64,000 nucleotides of DNA from Dactylellina haptotyla (Eukaryota > Ascomycota > Orbiliomycetes > Orbiliales > Orbiliaceae), in NCBI GenBank assembly GCA_031310005.1, contig CM062381.1, positions 2,976,001 to 3,040,000 on the forward strand. Reading direction: 5' to 3'. The position numbers and the translations under genes are program-made. Below are positions 22,454 through 33,948 of the stretch, piece by piece. A model generated the notes under the pieces. It was given only the letters and a program-made list of their open reading frames with translations, was not told the origin of the DNA and did no database searches. Every line of letters begins with the position of its first letter. Position 1 is the stretch's first letter.

Positions 22454-25400
22454 TCAATTTGACCCGGGATCCGGCGCAACCATCGACGCCCACTGAGGCG
22501 AGGTTCCCACGGATTCCGAGTTCGTCTCCGACGAGTTCAACCCTGAGTTAGGAGGCGACATTGGTATATTCCAATTCATCGGATCCGTATTTATGCCTTG
22601 TATAAAATTGTCCCATTCATCCTATTTAAGAAAAAATAAAAAAAATTAGCGATATTCAGTGACTTATTCAAGAGAAGAAGTAGCTTACCCATCCAAGTGA
22701 ACTTTGGTTGTCGATTCCCATACCCATCCCTTGGCTGAAAAACGAGAACGGGACAGCACCGGGCGATGCCGGTTGATACAGCGGTGTGAGACCCGTTTTA
22801 CTAGCACTAGTATCCATGGCTATCGCCGGAGCATTAGGAGGGCTAGAAAATCCAGCTGAAAATGTCGAGGTGGAACCCAACGGCGTCAAACCGCCGCTAC
22901 TTAGCAATCCCAAAGTCATCGCAGCAGAATGCTCAGAATCCTTCGCGGAAGATGGTTCTGGTGTCGTTGACATTGGTTGAGAAGAAAACGGAGAGTAGTT
23001 ATCCGGCGGCGACTGCGTGTTGCTCGGTTCGTTTCTTCGCGCGTAAAACTTGGCCTTAACCTTCTCGATTAAATGAGATAAAACAGCGTGGGCCTTGAGA
23101 ACCTCAAGGTTGTCTGGGAACGTGCTATAGATATGGCACGCCCGTTCCAGGACCTTGAGCATGTGCTCGTGGTCTCCCCTTCCCATCGTGAAGATGCCCC
23201 CGTTGGAGTTCAAGTCAGCCGAGGCCTGCCAGACTTCGATCATAATGATCACAGCAGCCGGGAGGAAGTCGCTCGGTGATATCGGATCAATGTGGTAGAG
23301 AGTCTTGTCTTTCTGGTTATACTGCGTATCCCACGAAGTGTACTGATGGTTAAGAAGCGTCATTGCGCTCTCAAGACAAGCCCGTCGGGAAGGAGCGTAA
23401 CGAGGGTTGTTCTTCAACCGATGCGCAAAGTACGGTCTGTGCATTATAAGGAGCGATTTTTGATGTAGAATATTCAATCCGTATCGCTGCATGATAAGTG
23501 CAGGATGGTCATTCCTCGATTCTTCCAACGGACGGAACTTTAAGAAATCAGGCATAGAAGAGTACACCTTCCTCGCTTCGGCATCCAACCTTAGAATATC
23601 ATCGTATTGCGGAGCCGGCCGGATCATATTGATCATTTGAACCGCCCGTCCGAATACGTTGGCGAGCTTGCTTTTCGCAATCATATACGACATGGGCGTG
23701 TGCTCGCTCGTGGGCCGCGAAGGCGGCAAAACTTTGGAGTCCTCGTCGAACTCGTGATCGTGGATATTTGAAGGCAGCATAGCATCGGATTCTCCAGCTC
23801 GAACAATCGACGGCAGACCTATCCGGATGGATTCGAGGAGATCCATGCAGCTCAACACGTTCCACAACCGTCTCCGCATTTCAACGTGATACGGCGGAAT
23901 ATCAACTTCAAATTTTCTTGAATCTCGATGTAAACCCTAAACCACAATGTTAGCTTTCACCGAGCTCTGAGGCACTCAAAATAATGTGATACAGAATCTT
24001 ACCATGGATTGTGCAACTCGGAGAATCAGACCGAGATACAACCACATCTGCTCGTTATTCGACCGGCTGCGTGCCCATCCTAGGTAGATAATCATAGCCT
24101 GTATTGTGTATAAGCCCGGCTTGTTTGCATTCAAACCGAGGATGATACAGTGCTCAACGGGCAGCTTGTATTGGTCCGAATCCATACCCATGAGTTCCGG
24201 GTCTTTGGCCAGGCGGCCAAGATTCATCAGATCGGCCATCGTGGTAGCCAAAATAGCCATGAGCAGACCAATCCAGCTCAAATCAATTTTAGGTGAAGCC
24301 GGGTCCTGCCAGAACGCCGCATACTAAAAGAAAAGAAAAAAAGGAGTTTACGTTAGATCATTCGCCCAGAGTAAAAAAGACTTTCTCACTGGCAATGAAC
24401 TCTTACTTCTTTACGAAAGGTTGGACCATGCAGGATATGATACGAGCGATCAAATGCATCAAACCAGTGCTCCACCAGCTTATCGGCGACCGACTGCGTC
24501 GGCAAGTATTGTAGAATTTCTGTTCTAGATAGAGAACGGGAGGCAGAAAACGGGAAACAAGTATTCACGCTCTGGAGCTTTGTCCTCTCCTGCTCTTTTG
24601 CTATCACTTCAAATTTCTCCCTCGTCGCGGCCGCCGAGAAATAATTCCTGACTTCTGCGATCTATTTTCGATGTAGAAAACCGTCAGTACCTGTGCAAAA
24701 ACCCACATATATAAAGAGTGGAATATAAAGAAAAGAAGAGAGCGGGGACCCACCTCACTGAGAACCAGAGCCCAATGCGACGACCCTCGGTACATCGACT
24801 TGCCATGCTCCACCTTCATGAACCCTAACTGGCTATTGAAGACACCAACCAAAGTCATTTTCCGCTCGATTTCTGATGAGAACTAGAATGGCCAGCTGAA
24901 TCGCTCCGCGTACCTTCGCACATCCTCAACATCGTCATCCACTTCCGATTTGATATTAAAATCATGTTCGACTTCATTCGTACCTTCGCTTGTGGTTTCC
25001 TCCGTGTGCATTTGCGACCCGGTGTCGTCATCCACGTCCCCGTCATCTTTCGAGTCTTTGGAGCCCCGGCGGTCCGGAGCCCCGCTGCCCATCAGCGACA
25101 GGACGAGGCCTTCTAGCCGGTCGATCCGCGCTTGCATGTCGTCCGGGGAGGCTTTGTCGCCGGCCGCGCTGGACCGTTTGTTTCGCGCGATGGATGCATA
25201 GTTGCCTGCGTTTCCCGGGAGGATTGGATCATGAGTTACGTGCCCAGTTTTCAACAAAAAAAAGATAGAGTAAGAGGTCCCTTCCACTTTCGTGCAATGA
25301 ACTCCGGGAAGCTCCAGGGGAGAATTCTTACAGGAAGCCACATCGTCCCTCTTCACACAGTTCTCGCAAGGGTGCTGGCGATTGCACTTGAGCCTACAGG

Positions 25401-25608
25401 GAGGGGGTCGTGTTAGCTACACCATGCCACTACCAGGCGCAACACAATACCCGAGCTGCCAATACTCCGGAGAACCTTGCGGTACGTACTTTCTATGTCT
25501 GCATGGCCCACAGGAGACCGGTATCCTATTTCTCTTCCGAATGACCCGGAAGTTGTCGGGGGACTGGTGAGACCCGGACCCCGCTGAACTCGGCGGATTC
25601 GCAGTCAT
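22454..25608 (-). CDS. Zn2Cys6 fungal transcription factor with fungal-TF (MHR) domain
   Basis: Eight exons: 25608-25490, 25393-25332, 25205-24914, 24832-24754, 24661-24407, 24323-24003, 23936-22689 and 22621-22454, giving 847 aa. The Zn2Cys6 cluster begins at CGPCRHRKLKC and continues RQHPCENCVKRDDVASC; introns split the codon for Lys after RHR (phase 2) and the codon for the sixth Cys (T|GC). A linker and coiled-coil-like helix (MQARIDRLEGLVLSL) and an acidic segment follow. The fungal-specific regulatory domain covers about 200-550 (key piece GLHRDSRKF, VEMRRRLWN). The C-terminus is rich in Ser, Pro and Thr, with a possible activation region ending DEWDNFIQGIN onward. Target genes are not predictable. 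The in-frame TAG at 24883-24885 lies inside intron 3 (24833-24913). Confidence 0.88.
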
Positions 25609-27412
25609 TTCGGCCGACTTTTCCGTGTGCGCCTCGTAGTTGGGTGACTTGGGATTGCGGGGTGCGGTTCACGCTCGCTGGTTGGGTGCTTAGTAACAGA
25701 AAGTCGGGTGCTATACGGTAGAGAAGGTCACAGGCGTTCGAAGGGTCGCTACGATACAGCAATGAAAACAGAATAACTAGGGGAAAGGGGAGAAGAAGGA
25801 AAGAAATTGAACGATGAAAAACGAGGAATAGGAATCAGAATCAGAATCGATTCCGGTTCACGCTTAGCAGACCGCAACAAACTAAGATATATGCACATGT
25901 AAGGTTTTCAAACCATGGAGCTAAGGTCGTAAACTCCGCGAGGCTCCGTTGCAATTGGACCGACCCTCCGATCTAAACGTAATTGGGGACGTCTAGCCTC
26001 AAACTTCACCGGATTGGGTTCTTTTCGAGATGGTCTCTGTTCTTTCCTAAGAGAGGAACGCAAAAAGAAGGGAAGGAAAAAAAAGATGTGCTTGAGGTTC
26101 TCTCGTCTGCTCGCTCGCTACGGATCGTACCATGTCCTTATATAGTGGCGAAAAAACATCACCCTGCAGATAAGACAGGCATTCGAACGGTTATAGGACT
26201 GAGAAAGAGCATTATCTCGAGAGAGCTAAGCCATAGAAGCCAAAAACAGGCCACGGTACTTTCCCCCGATCGTCTAGCGGCAGGGACTGCGATTGGTTGG
26301 CTAATTATCGTAGATGGGTTACCTCACCTGTTACTAAGAAGCACCTGTCCACGTCCGCGGGAGTCGAGGTACGGGTTTGTATACGAAATAAGCCCACGCC
26401 CCCCCAAAAATATGCAAGAAGAAAAATGCATGGCCTTCGGTTAGAAACGACTAAGAGAATGCGACGGGACGGTGGTACATTTAGCGGAGGGTTTCCTACT
26501 CTGCTCTCCCAGTTCTGCAGCTTTTCGCACACTGCGTGGTTTGGTGCTTGGGCTCGTGCAGGGATGCAGCTTCCGTTCGACCCCACTTTGCGGCGGTATC
26601 GATATGCAGTCTGCGTTGCTGACAAATGGTACAACGCCGGCCTCACGTCGAAACGCAGGCGTGTAAGCTCCGTTCCAGTGCATTTATAGTCTAGTAGTAA
26701 GCCCAGCATGAAGCCATGAAGGTATTCTTGTGAGTCACAAAGCGTTTGGCGGACATTGCGGAGTAAAGAAAGCTCAGTTCGGTCTCATCATATGATCAAT
26801 GATATCACCGCGGAGGAAGAGAGATTGGATTCACGAAACGGCGAGGTTTGGGGCCTGGCTTTAATCGAGCGAGCAAGGGAAGCTCCTGCAGCTTACGTTT
26901 CTCCACGGCCGGACTTTGCATACACCGGACACCGGCTTTCACCATAAAATCGCAATCGGAGCTCACATTAACTAGCAACCGATGGGAAATGTGGGTTGGC
27001 GATTTATTTATATATCGGCGCCCACCGACCGTCAAACTTTTGCCGGTTGGTATGTGTCTGCTGCATCCATATGCGGGTATGCAACGCGCCGTGGTAGATC
27101 CGAGGAAATCGATACCGAAGTTACTTGATGCGGTACGACTGTTGAGCACAATACGTATAAATGCTCAAACAAAGTTCCAATAAGCTCGAAATTGACAGCA
27201 ACGCGGGTCCGTATATAGTAAGGATGGCACCGATTCCGCGGCGGGCATTCTCCGGTGGGCCGATGATCGATACGACAAACTGTTGAAATATATTGTGACG
27301 CCGGCGATGCATTGTGCGGGTTTGATTCTCTTCACCTACGTGGACGAGAATCTTCTCTTGTCGTTATACTTGGTGTTCGGTGCCGGCGTATCGAGGGCAG
27401 TATAGAGAGGCA
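25609..27412. other. Divergent upstream region of the Zn2Cys6 gene and the PPPY membrane protein gene
   Basis: No domain-bearing frame is found in 1.8 kb. Several frames on both strands overlap each other at 25983-26709 and none shows conserved features. It probably contains long 5' leaders and regulatory sites. Confidence 0.4.
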
Positions 27413-27975
27413 ATGGGACTTATCATCACAGCAGCTCTAGCGGGAGCTACAGCAGCTGCGGTAGCAACTGCCCCAATCAAAAACTACCCCACGGATATCC
27501 CGGAGTCGGAAAAAATACACCCGGGTACCTTTGACGCCCTAAATACGAGGCCGAAAATCACAAACTGCATCATTATCACCGTCTGTAAGCATCTATGTTT
27601 GCCTATCTAGCCACCGCCTTCCACATCGTACTAACAGGATTTCATATAGGCGCTCTAGTAGTTGGTGGATTCGCTGTAATATGCCTGTGGAAGTGTATAA
27701 AACAACGCCGCCGCCGCCGGCCTGGACGAACTCAAGACGATGCGGAGGTGGAGCCGTTCTCCCGTCATCGACGACGACATTCGAGAAGGCGGCGTTTCGG
27801 AGAGCCGCCCCCGCCGTACAGTTATAGTTATATGCCACCAGCAGTAAATATGCGGGACCTGGGAAGAGAACAAGTGCCGACGATTGATGGAGTTGAGCTA
27901 CGGCAGTACGACAGCGACTCGAGGCTACCAAAGGTTCCTGCGCCGGTGCACAGAAACCTAGACTACCACCAATAA
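27413..27975 (+). CDS. Small single-pass membrane protein with Arg-rich stop and PPPY motif
   Basis: Two exons, 27413-27584 and 27650-27975, give 165 aa. The intron has a CTAAC branch site and the codon T|GC is split. Residues 1-20 are hydrophobic and Ala-rich (signal peptide-like), followed by a short polar segment and a transmembrane helix (about 51-70, IIITVCALVVGGFAVICLW). A strongly basic stop (KQRRRRRPGR) and a cytoplasmic tail follow. The tail has an RHRRRHSRRRR cluster and PPPPY at 110-114, a PPxY motif that binds WW domains of Rsp5/Nedd4 ligases in known adaptors. I do not recognise the family; function as a ligase adaptor is inference from the motif. Upstream in-frame codons lack an ATG, which supports the start at 27413. 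Confidence 0.7.
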
Positions 27976-29916
27976 TTGCAGGGTGGACAGCGTATTCTAT
28001 TGGGATGTTGGCCTCGAAGTAGCTTGATAGCAAGGAAATCCGATCAGCAAGACTAAATCTCGTTGGTGGGAAGCATTGAGCAGTAATTTGGTTGCGTTTG
28101 TGAGATTAATGCAGTATGTGCGTCGAAACGGCACCAAAAGTTTTCAAATATATTTGATTATGTACAAAATATATTGCAATAATAATGATATTCTATATAG
28201 CACCGGATGCAACCCAGCAGGAATATTATGCATAAATTTAGCTACCTGGACATTTAACGATGATAAATAGCGTCCTGGAGGGCTTGAATCTGATACAGAT
28301 CGATTTGTGATTGCGTTGCGGCGAAAGCCACCAACGTCAGGCGCAAGTTCGCTGGCGACGGAAGCGCAGAGGCTGAGAATTTCGAGATTCAGGGCAAGGA
28401 GGTCGAACCGAACCCATTGGGGCCCTGCAGAATTGCTCATTCCCTCCCGAAGCCGAGGGACGGCGGCTGTACCGCATCCGACGACGAAATCGTCCCAAGA
28501 TTCGAGATCCAAACACGAGATTTGATTACAGGACCGGCCTGGTGAAGGGCCCCCTTTGCGGGCTGCGGTGTGCTCAATGCGCCTGGTTTGTCCCTGTATC
28601 AGAATCTGCACGCAAGAAGTCGTCCTGCCCAGCGAGCAAAGCGTTCCCTGTCGCTGCTTGCTGCATCAGGTTTAGAGCGACGTCCGTTTGTCCCCGCACC
28701 CCTGCGCCTGCCCTTTCAACCTGTAACAAAAACAAGAAAGCAGAGGGAGGGAGAATTGACGGGTACAACGGTCGCCCGGTTGACGTTTTCCTGCCTGGCC
28801 GGCGTGCGCATTCCCCATCGACGTCTGCAGCAATTGCGCCGGGCGATGGTGGTGGTACCTGTGCACTGGCGGTGTTTTTGATTGTTTTTGTTCCACATGT
28901 TTTGTTTGGCGGCCGGCGGTGTCGCGTTCGAAAATTCCCAGCGCTCGATGCAGCTGCGTACGCCTCTGCGCGACTCGATCGAGATGTCCGGATTTCCCCC
29001 TCCCCCCATGTCCATCGCCCTCGACTTAGCCTCCAGGTGAGCTGGGGGGGTTTCGATGGCAGAAGTACCTGATACAAGCTGGCGGACTCCACTCGCTCAC
29101 GGAGGCCAGCTTGGAGGTCCTTGCAAAAACAGCGGCCGCCCCCATAGAAGACACCATATAAACCTGGCAGCTCGCTCGTCTGTCTCACGGAGGGTAGCTG
29201 GTACTTAGCTGGTCGGCCTCCCTCCCTTTCGACGCTCATTATTATTATTATTGATCACTGCTGGCCTCTCCTATTCCTCTCCCGCATATTTGTTTACGAT
29301 TCCCGTAGATATATCTTCTTGTCTGCCGTGTCCTTCCTGCCCTTCTGCCCCCTCCTCCAACTGTGCTGCTAGCGCTCTTACTCTCACCAGGAAACATCGT
29401 CTGTTTCCGCGCACACTCCTTGCAATCAAGCTATCCTTTCTTTGACAACCTGGCTACTTCTATAAGAGAAGCCTCGCCGCTTGTAAAGTCAGCTAGCCTG
29501 CCCTGATAACATACCGTAAACCTGGAAAACAAGCTTCCGGCCGACCTTCTCCTGAGAGTTTAACACCCACTTCCCCCGGCGCCCGCCACATTCCTCCTCT
29601 CCTCTTCCTTCTTGTTCTTTGTGATAGCCTGCGACATCCACGTCCGTCAACGCAAACTCCACACTCCGCCGCCATTTGCGCACATAAAGAAAAGCATTAC
29701 CACCACCACCACCGCCACTGGTAGTAAGAGTGTAATAATAATTATATAATAAAATAATAATATCGTAGCTAGCCGTCACCGCTACTCTCCATCAAATCAA
29801 CCGGCACCCGCTCTTCTCCGCTCTTCGAATCGCATCTTTTCAGTTGGCCGCCCTCGGGAGCTCGAACACGTGGAGTTTTCGTGATTTACTAGCTATTGAA
29901 AGCAGCATCCGCAGGA
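27976..29916. other. Upstream region of the NTF2-like gene
   Basis: No supported gene. A 221-codon minus frame (28574-29239) is GC-rich, low in complexity and shows no domain. CT-rich sequence and ATT/CAC microsatellites (29230-29252, 29698-29715) fit a promoter and 5' leader for the gene starting at 29917; a 5' UTR intron ending CCGCAG just before the ATG is possible. Confidence 0.4.
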
Positions 29917-31749
29917 ATGGCGCCACAGGGTCCTTTGACGAAACTGTACTCCGGATTCCTCGACAATCCCAAGAAGGAAGTTTTGCATGCGCAAGCGGGT
30001 CTCCACTACATCAGTACCGGCACCTCAGTCCAATCGAGCGTCGCCATAGCGGGCCATTTCCAGAAGGAAGCCCTCCTCTACACCAAGAAAGAGCAGAAGA
30101 TTCTCACCGCCGTCGAGTCCGCGAATGCCCTGGCCGTCGAGCTCTCTGTTCTCGTCGAGTTCAAAAATGGCGGCGGCAGTTTGCTGCCCCGCTTGGATGA
30201 CAATTTTATCGTTGACCAAACCGTCATGATTTCGATGGTAGGTTCTCCTCTCAAAAGTTTAGCGCTATCCGCAAATGAATTATGCCTAAATATATATATT
30301 TCTGGTCTGTAGGTCCACATGGTCCAATTTGAGGACGGTTTGATCAAGCAAATTCGAATGCACTGGGATCAAGCCTCGCTCCTCAAAGCCGTAAGCGTTA
30401 TCGGCAAAACCGGCAGGAACTGGCCGATTCGACTAGGCGAGGAACAAATCGGCACAATCGAATCATCCGCCAAAAATGTAGCAGAAATCGCCGGTGCTCC
30501 CAGCGAATCTGCTGTTTCGACACGTCCATCGTCTAAGAACAGCAACCATTCAGCCCGTGAAAGCTTACAGCTCTTCGCCCCAAAGGAGTTGGGTGAAGAT
30601 GGAGGATCCGCCCCAATTGCCCCGCGCGGCGGTATGAAGCCACACACTCGCCAGCTTCACGACATCGTCGGCGAGGATAGTGATGATCTTCCTGCTATTG
30701 CACCAACTCCAAAGGGTGGAAAGGGCCCCGGCCGTACCTTCTTCGTCGGACAGGATATCGACGAGGCTCACTCCACACCTGCCCGTGTCGTCCATGTTAA
30801 TGCTAAGAAATTCCAGCACTTCGACCTCCAAGCTGCGAATGAGGACACCCCCAAGGTCATCGCTCCCAAGCGCATGAGCCAATACAGCAAGCCGGGTTCC
30901 ACTTGGGACTTCTCCGATTTTGCTACCCCTAATAAGCACGCGACCAAGGCCCCCAATCAAGATGCCCGTACTTTCAGCTGGAGCGACAACGAAGACGAGC
31001 CTTCACCGATCAAACCGCAGCAACAGAAGAAACCTCTTCCACGCAAGGGTATGGAGGCGAGCTTCGACATCGTCGACGAAACTCCAAAGAAGGGCGAGCA
31101 GCCTACAAAGGAAGCCTATGTCCGCAAGGGCAGCGAAGCCAGCTTTGAGTTCACCGATGATTCCCCAGCCCATGGCAACGGCAAGGCCAAGGGCACTCAG
31201 GCTCTTCAGAACGTCGTCAAGGATATGGAAGCTAACTGGAGCAACTCTTCTCCCCTCGGCGAACCCAAGCCTGTTTCTGGCTTTGCCGGCATAGCTGTCG
31301 GCGGTGATGGTATGGGTGGCAAGAAGGGAAGCTCTCTCTTCTGGGATTTTGAGGACGAGACTCCAAAGAAGTCTAATGGTGGTGGAATCAAAATCGGTGG
31401 TAACGGAATGGGTGGAAAGAGCGACACTAACGCCAATTGGGCCTTCGATGAGAGTTCCCCTGTAGCCCGTCAAGGTGGAATCAAAGCCGCAGGTAACGGA
31501 ATGGGCTCAAAGAAAGGAACCGATCTCCACTGGGGCTTTGGAGATGAGGATGTTGTTCCTCAGAAGCCTGTAGCCAGGGGCATTAACGTCGGTGGTAATG
31601 GAATGGGCGGACGAAAGGGTACGGATGCCAGCTGGGCCTTCGGGGAGGAGGAAGAGACTCCTGCCCCCAGGAAACAAGAGAATGCCCCGATTACCACCCG
31701 TCCATTCCGCAAGGCCAGTGAACCCACTAGCGACCTCTGGGGTTACTAA
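29917..31749 (+). CDS. NTF2-like domain protein with tandem W-x-F acidic repeats
   Basis: Exons 29917-30237 and 30313-31749 give 585 aa. The first about 160 residues resemble a NTF2-like/SnoaL fold: YSGFLDNPKK, an internal AGHF, VHMVQFEDGLIKQIRMHWD, VIGKTGRNWPIR. The rest is disordered, acidic and Pro/Gly-rich. From about residue 370 there are four tandem units of about 28-35 residues with the pattern GI-x-x-GGNGMGG(K/R)KG-x-x-x-W-x-F-(acidic)-x-P. Shorter aromatic-acidic motifs upstream (TWDFSDF, TFSWSDNEDE, SFDIVDETPKK) are related. Aromatic-acidic linear motifs often bind adaptor or trafficking proteins, but the role here is unknown. The ORF ends LWGY. Confidence 0.8.
31270..31670 (+). repeat. 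Four tandem GGNGMGGKKG-W-x-F coding repeats
   Basis: Each unit encodes a glycine-rich head (GGDGMGGKKG, GGNGMGGKSD, AGNGMGSKKG, GGNGMGGRKG) followed by an aromatic-acidic tail (FWDFEDE, NWAFDE, HWGFGDE, SWAFGEE). Divergence between units implies an old duplication. Confidence 0.85.
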
Positions 31750-32314
31750 TCGGATTTCTCCTGCTCTATAGAGTCTACACGAAGCCACAGGAGTGATGAA
31801 TACACGAATATAAACCACCAAAAAAGAAAAAGAACAAAACCAGATTATCCTCAATTTCCTTTCCCTATCAGCCGCTAGGTGTATTGGCGTTTCTCTTTTA
31901 GCTTCTCTATTTACTTCCCTTTTTTTCCCCCTGAATAAGAGAAGACTTCCCATTTGTTGAGTCAGATAAAATCGGTACTAGGATAGCTTTTGTTTACCGC
32001 GTCGATTTTTACTTCTTTCCCTTATCCTGCACCTTCATTCGAGAGTGTCGATGTAGGATTTCAATTCCTGTACCTACTTGCTCGTTAAAGCCATGAGTTT
32101 GAACTTTTTATCGGCTATGGCTAGACTATTCTTCTTTCTACCGTTGTCTTGTAGCTCTTTCTATCAAAAAAAATAATTTTATGCGCGTGTTAAGAAATAG
32201 ATACGGACTTGCTTTATTGAATCTCGCTAGCTCTACGTCTATATATATTTCTATTCCTTGAAGCGCCAGTAATCTTAATAAGTAAATATGTGCATCTCCA
32301 CCATCAAAAGGCCT
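31750..32314. other. Convergent 3' flanks of NTF2-like and hydrolase genes
   Basis: No gene is seen; T-rich and A-rich runs are consistent with 3' UTR and polyadenylation regions of both genes. Confidence 0.4.
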
Positions 32315-33948
32315 TCAAGTGCCATTTCCTTCGCCGTCGCCTACGCCTAACGTCGACGACTCCGCAATATCCCCAACCAACCGCGTATACCACAACTTCT
32401 CATCGAACACCTGCGCGTGATCCAACCCTTCGCACCAAACGACTTTCAACTTCCCGCCTCTCTCGTCGGTTTCTTCCCATGCCCCTGCCTTACTGAATTC
32501 CGCGGTTTTAATTACCCCTCCCTCCCCGTCTTGACGCTCGCAATCCCAATCGCCCGTAAGGTACTTCTTCACGCTTGCGGTGTCAACGATCAGATCTCGC
32601 TCGCCGAGGTACACGACTACATCTCTGCCCTGCAGGTCTTCCTTCCATAGGATATTCTCGGCCCAGAAGAAGCGTCTGCAGAGGGTGTGCGCGACCATGG
32701 GGTCCGTGCTGGCAAAGTAGTGCAGCATGTGCTCATTTGCGCGTTTAGGTGTGCGGCGGAGGAAGTTGTAGGCTACGTCTGGAAGGTGGAGGAGGAGGGT
32801 TACCGGGTCGATTAAGACAAGGGATGAGACGCGCGAGGAGAGCTTCGGGTCGTTTAGGATGTGTGTCGTTATTACGGTGCCGTAGGAGTTCGCGGCGAGG
32901 GTGAAGGATGTGTAGTTGTGTTTTTGTAGAATGGCGCGGAGTTCCTGGAGGAGGGCAGCTTGTTTTTGGATTGGTGGGCAGATACGGGAGGAGATAGGGT
33001 CGATTTCGAGGGCGATGATGCCGACGTCTGGGAGGGACGAGGCGAGCTTTGAGAGGGTAGGGACGTAGGGGTGTAGACCGATACCAATGCCATGGAGGTA
33101 GATGATTGGAGCGTGCGTTTTTGAGGTGTGCGGGCGGTGCCAGTAGGGGATTGTGCGGGAGGGGGAGGTGTGGCGAGCGAAGAGGGTTTCGAAGCGGAAG
33201 GGGAAGGAGTAGAGGAATGTGGAGAGAGGCCGGCGGTAGTAGCTGTAGCCAGCGAAGGAGAGGCGGAGGTAGGTTAGGGTATCGATAAGGTTAAGGAGCT
33301 ATACAAATAATAACATCAGTTAGATATCGGTATAACAGGCAATATATTGTGACTTTTGATTGAGTTATTACTTACTATGTACCAGGCCAATGGGCGGTGC
33401 TTCATCCGAACTTGATCGATGGTGAGTCTGTAACACTCGGCACTTCCACGTCCCTCTGGGAACTTGAAGTTCATCTTATCCTCGAGCATGCCCACATACT
33501 CGTTGATTTCGAATTCTTCCTGCAGGCCGTCGGATTCCTGGCTCCAGCTTCCGGACGAGTTGAAGACGCTCCATCTTAGAAATTCCTTGATGTTGTCTAC
33601 TTTGATATCCGAGATTCTCGCACCAAGAAACCATTGGCGGAGATAGGAACCATGATCTGGGATCGTACTAATGATCCTTTGATATAGCGAGCGACGCTCG
33701 ATTGGATGTGGGAGTGGAGGATGTTCGGCGGCGGCTTGCAATAGATGTTTGCGAGGGAGATAGACGAAGAAATAAAAGACAGTTTCTGAGATCGGGTATA
33801 TACTCAGAAGCTTGGTGGTAGGAGTTAAGACATGTGGCGGGAGAAAGGGGATGGATATCGTGTACAAGATGCTGAGGGGTGTGATGCCACGGAGGAGGGT
33901 GATGGAGGTGCGGATAGAGATCAGATCAAGAAGCGATGTGCCTATCAT
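32315..33948 (-). CDS. Alpha/beta-hydrolase fold protein with N-terminal membrane segments
   Basis: Exons 33948-33376 and 33298-32315 give 518 aa. The N-terminal about 90 residues are hydrophobic (SITLLRGITPLSILYTISIP, then LLSIYPISETVFYFFVYL) and probably anchor the protein in a membrane. The hydrolase core shows YLHGIGIG (oxyanion HG at about 260), a nucleophile elbow LAANSYGTVI (Ser about 329, with Asn in place of the first Gly of GxSxG), LVLIDPV, and a catalytic His about 485 in GLDHAQVF. Fungal proteins of this kind are annotated only as alpha/beta hydrolases or possible lipases; the substrate is unknown. The start is the first ATG (MIGTSLLDL); the upstream codons are open but begin with TTG. 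Confidence 0.83.

Noticed and set aside
24883-24885. In-frame TAG in the Zn2Cys6 gene suggesting a pseudogene
   Set aside because: It lies inside an 81-nt intron with good donor and acceptor; joining exons restores a typical sequence for the family.
25983-26709. Overlapping frames of 130-153 codons on both strands
   Set aside because: Mutually overlapping and without conserved motifs; probably chance in the divergent promoter region.
28574-29239. 221-codon minus frame
   Set aside because: GC-rich low-complexity promoter sequence, overlaps equally long frames on the other strand, no recognisable feature.
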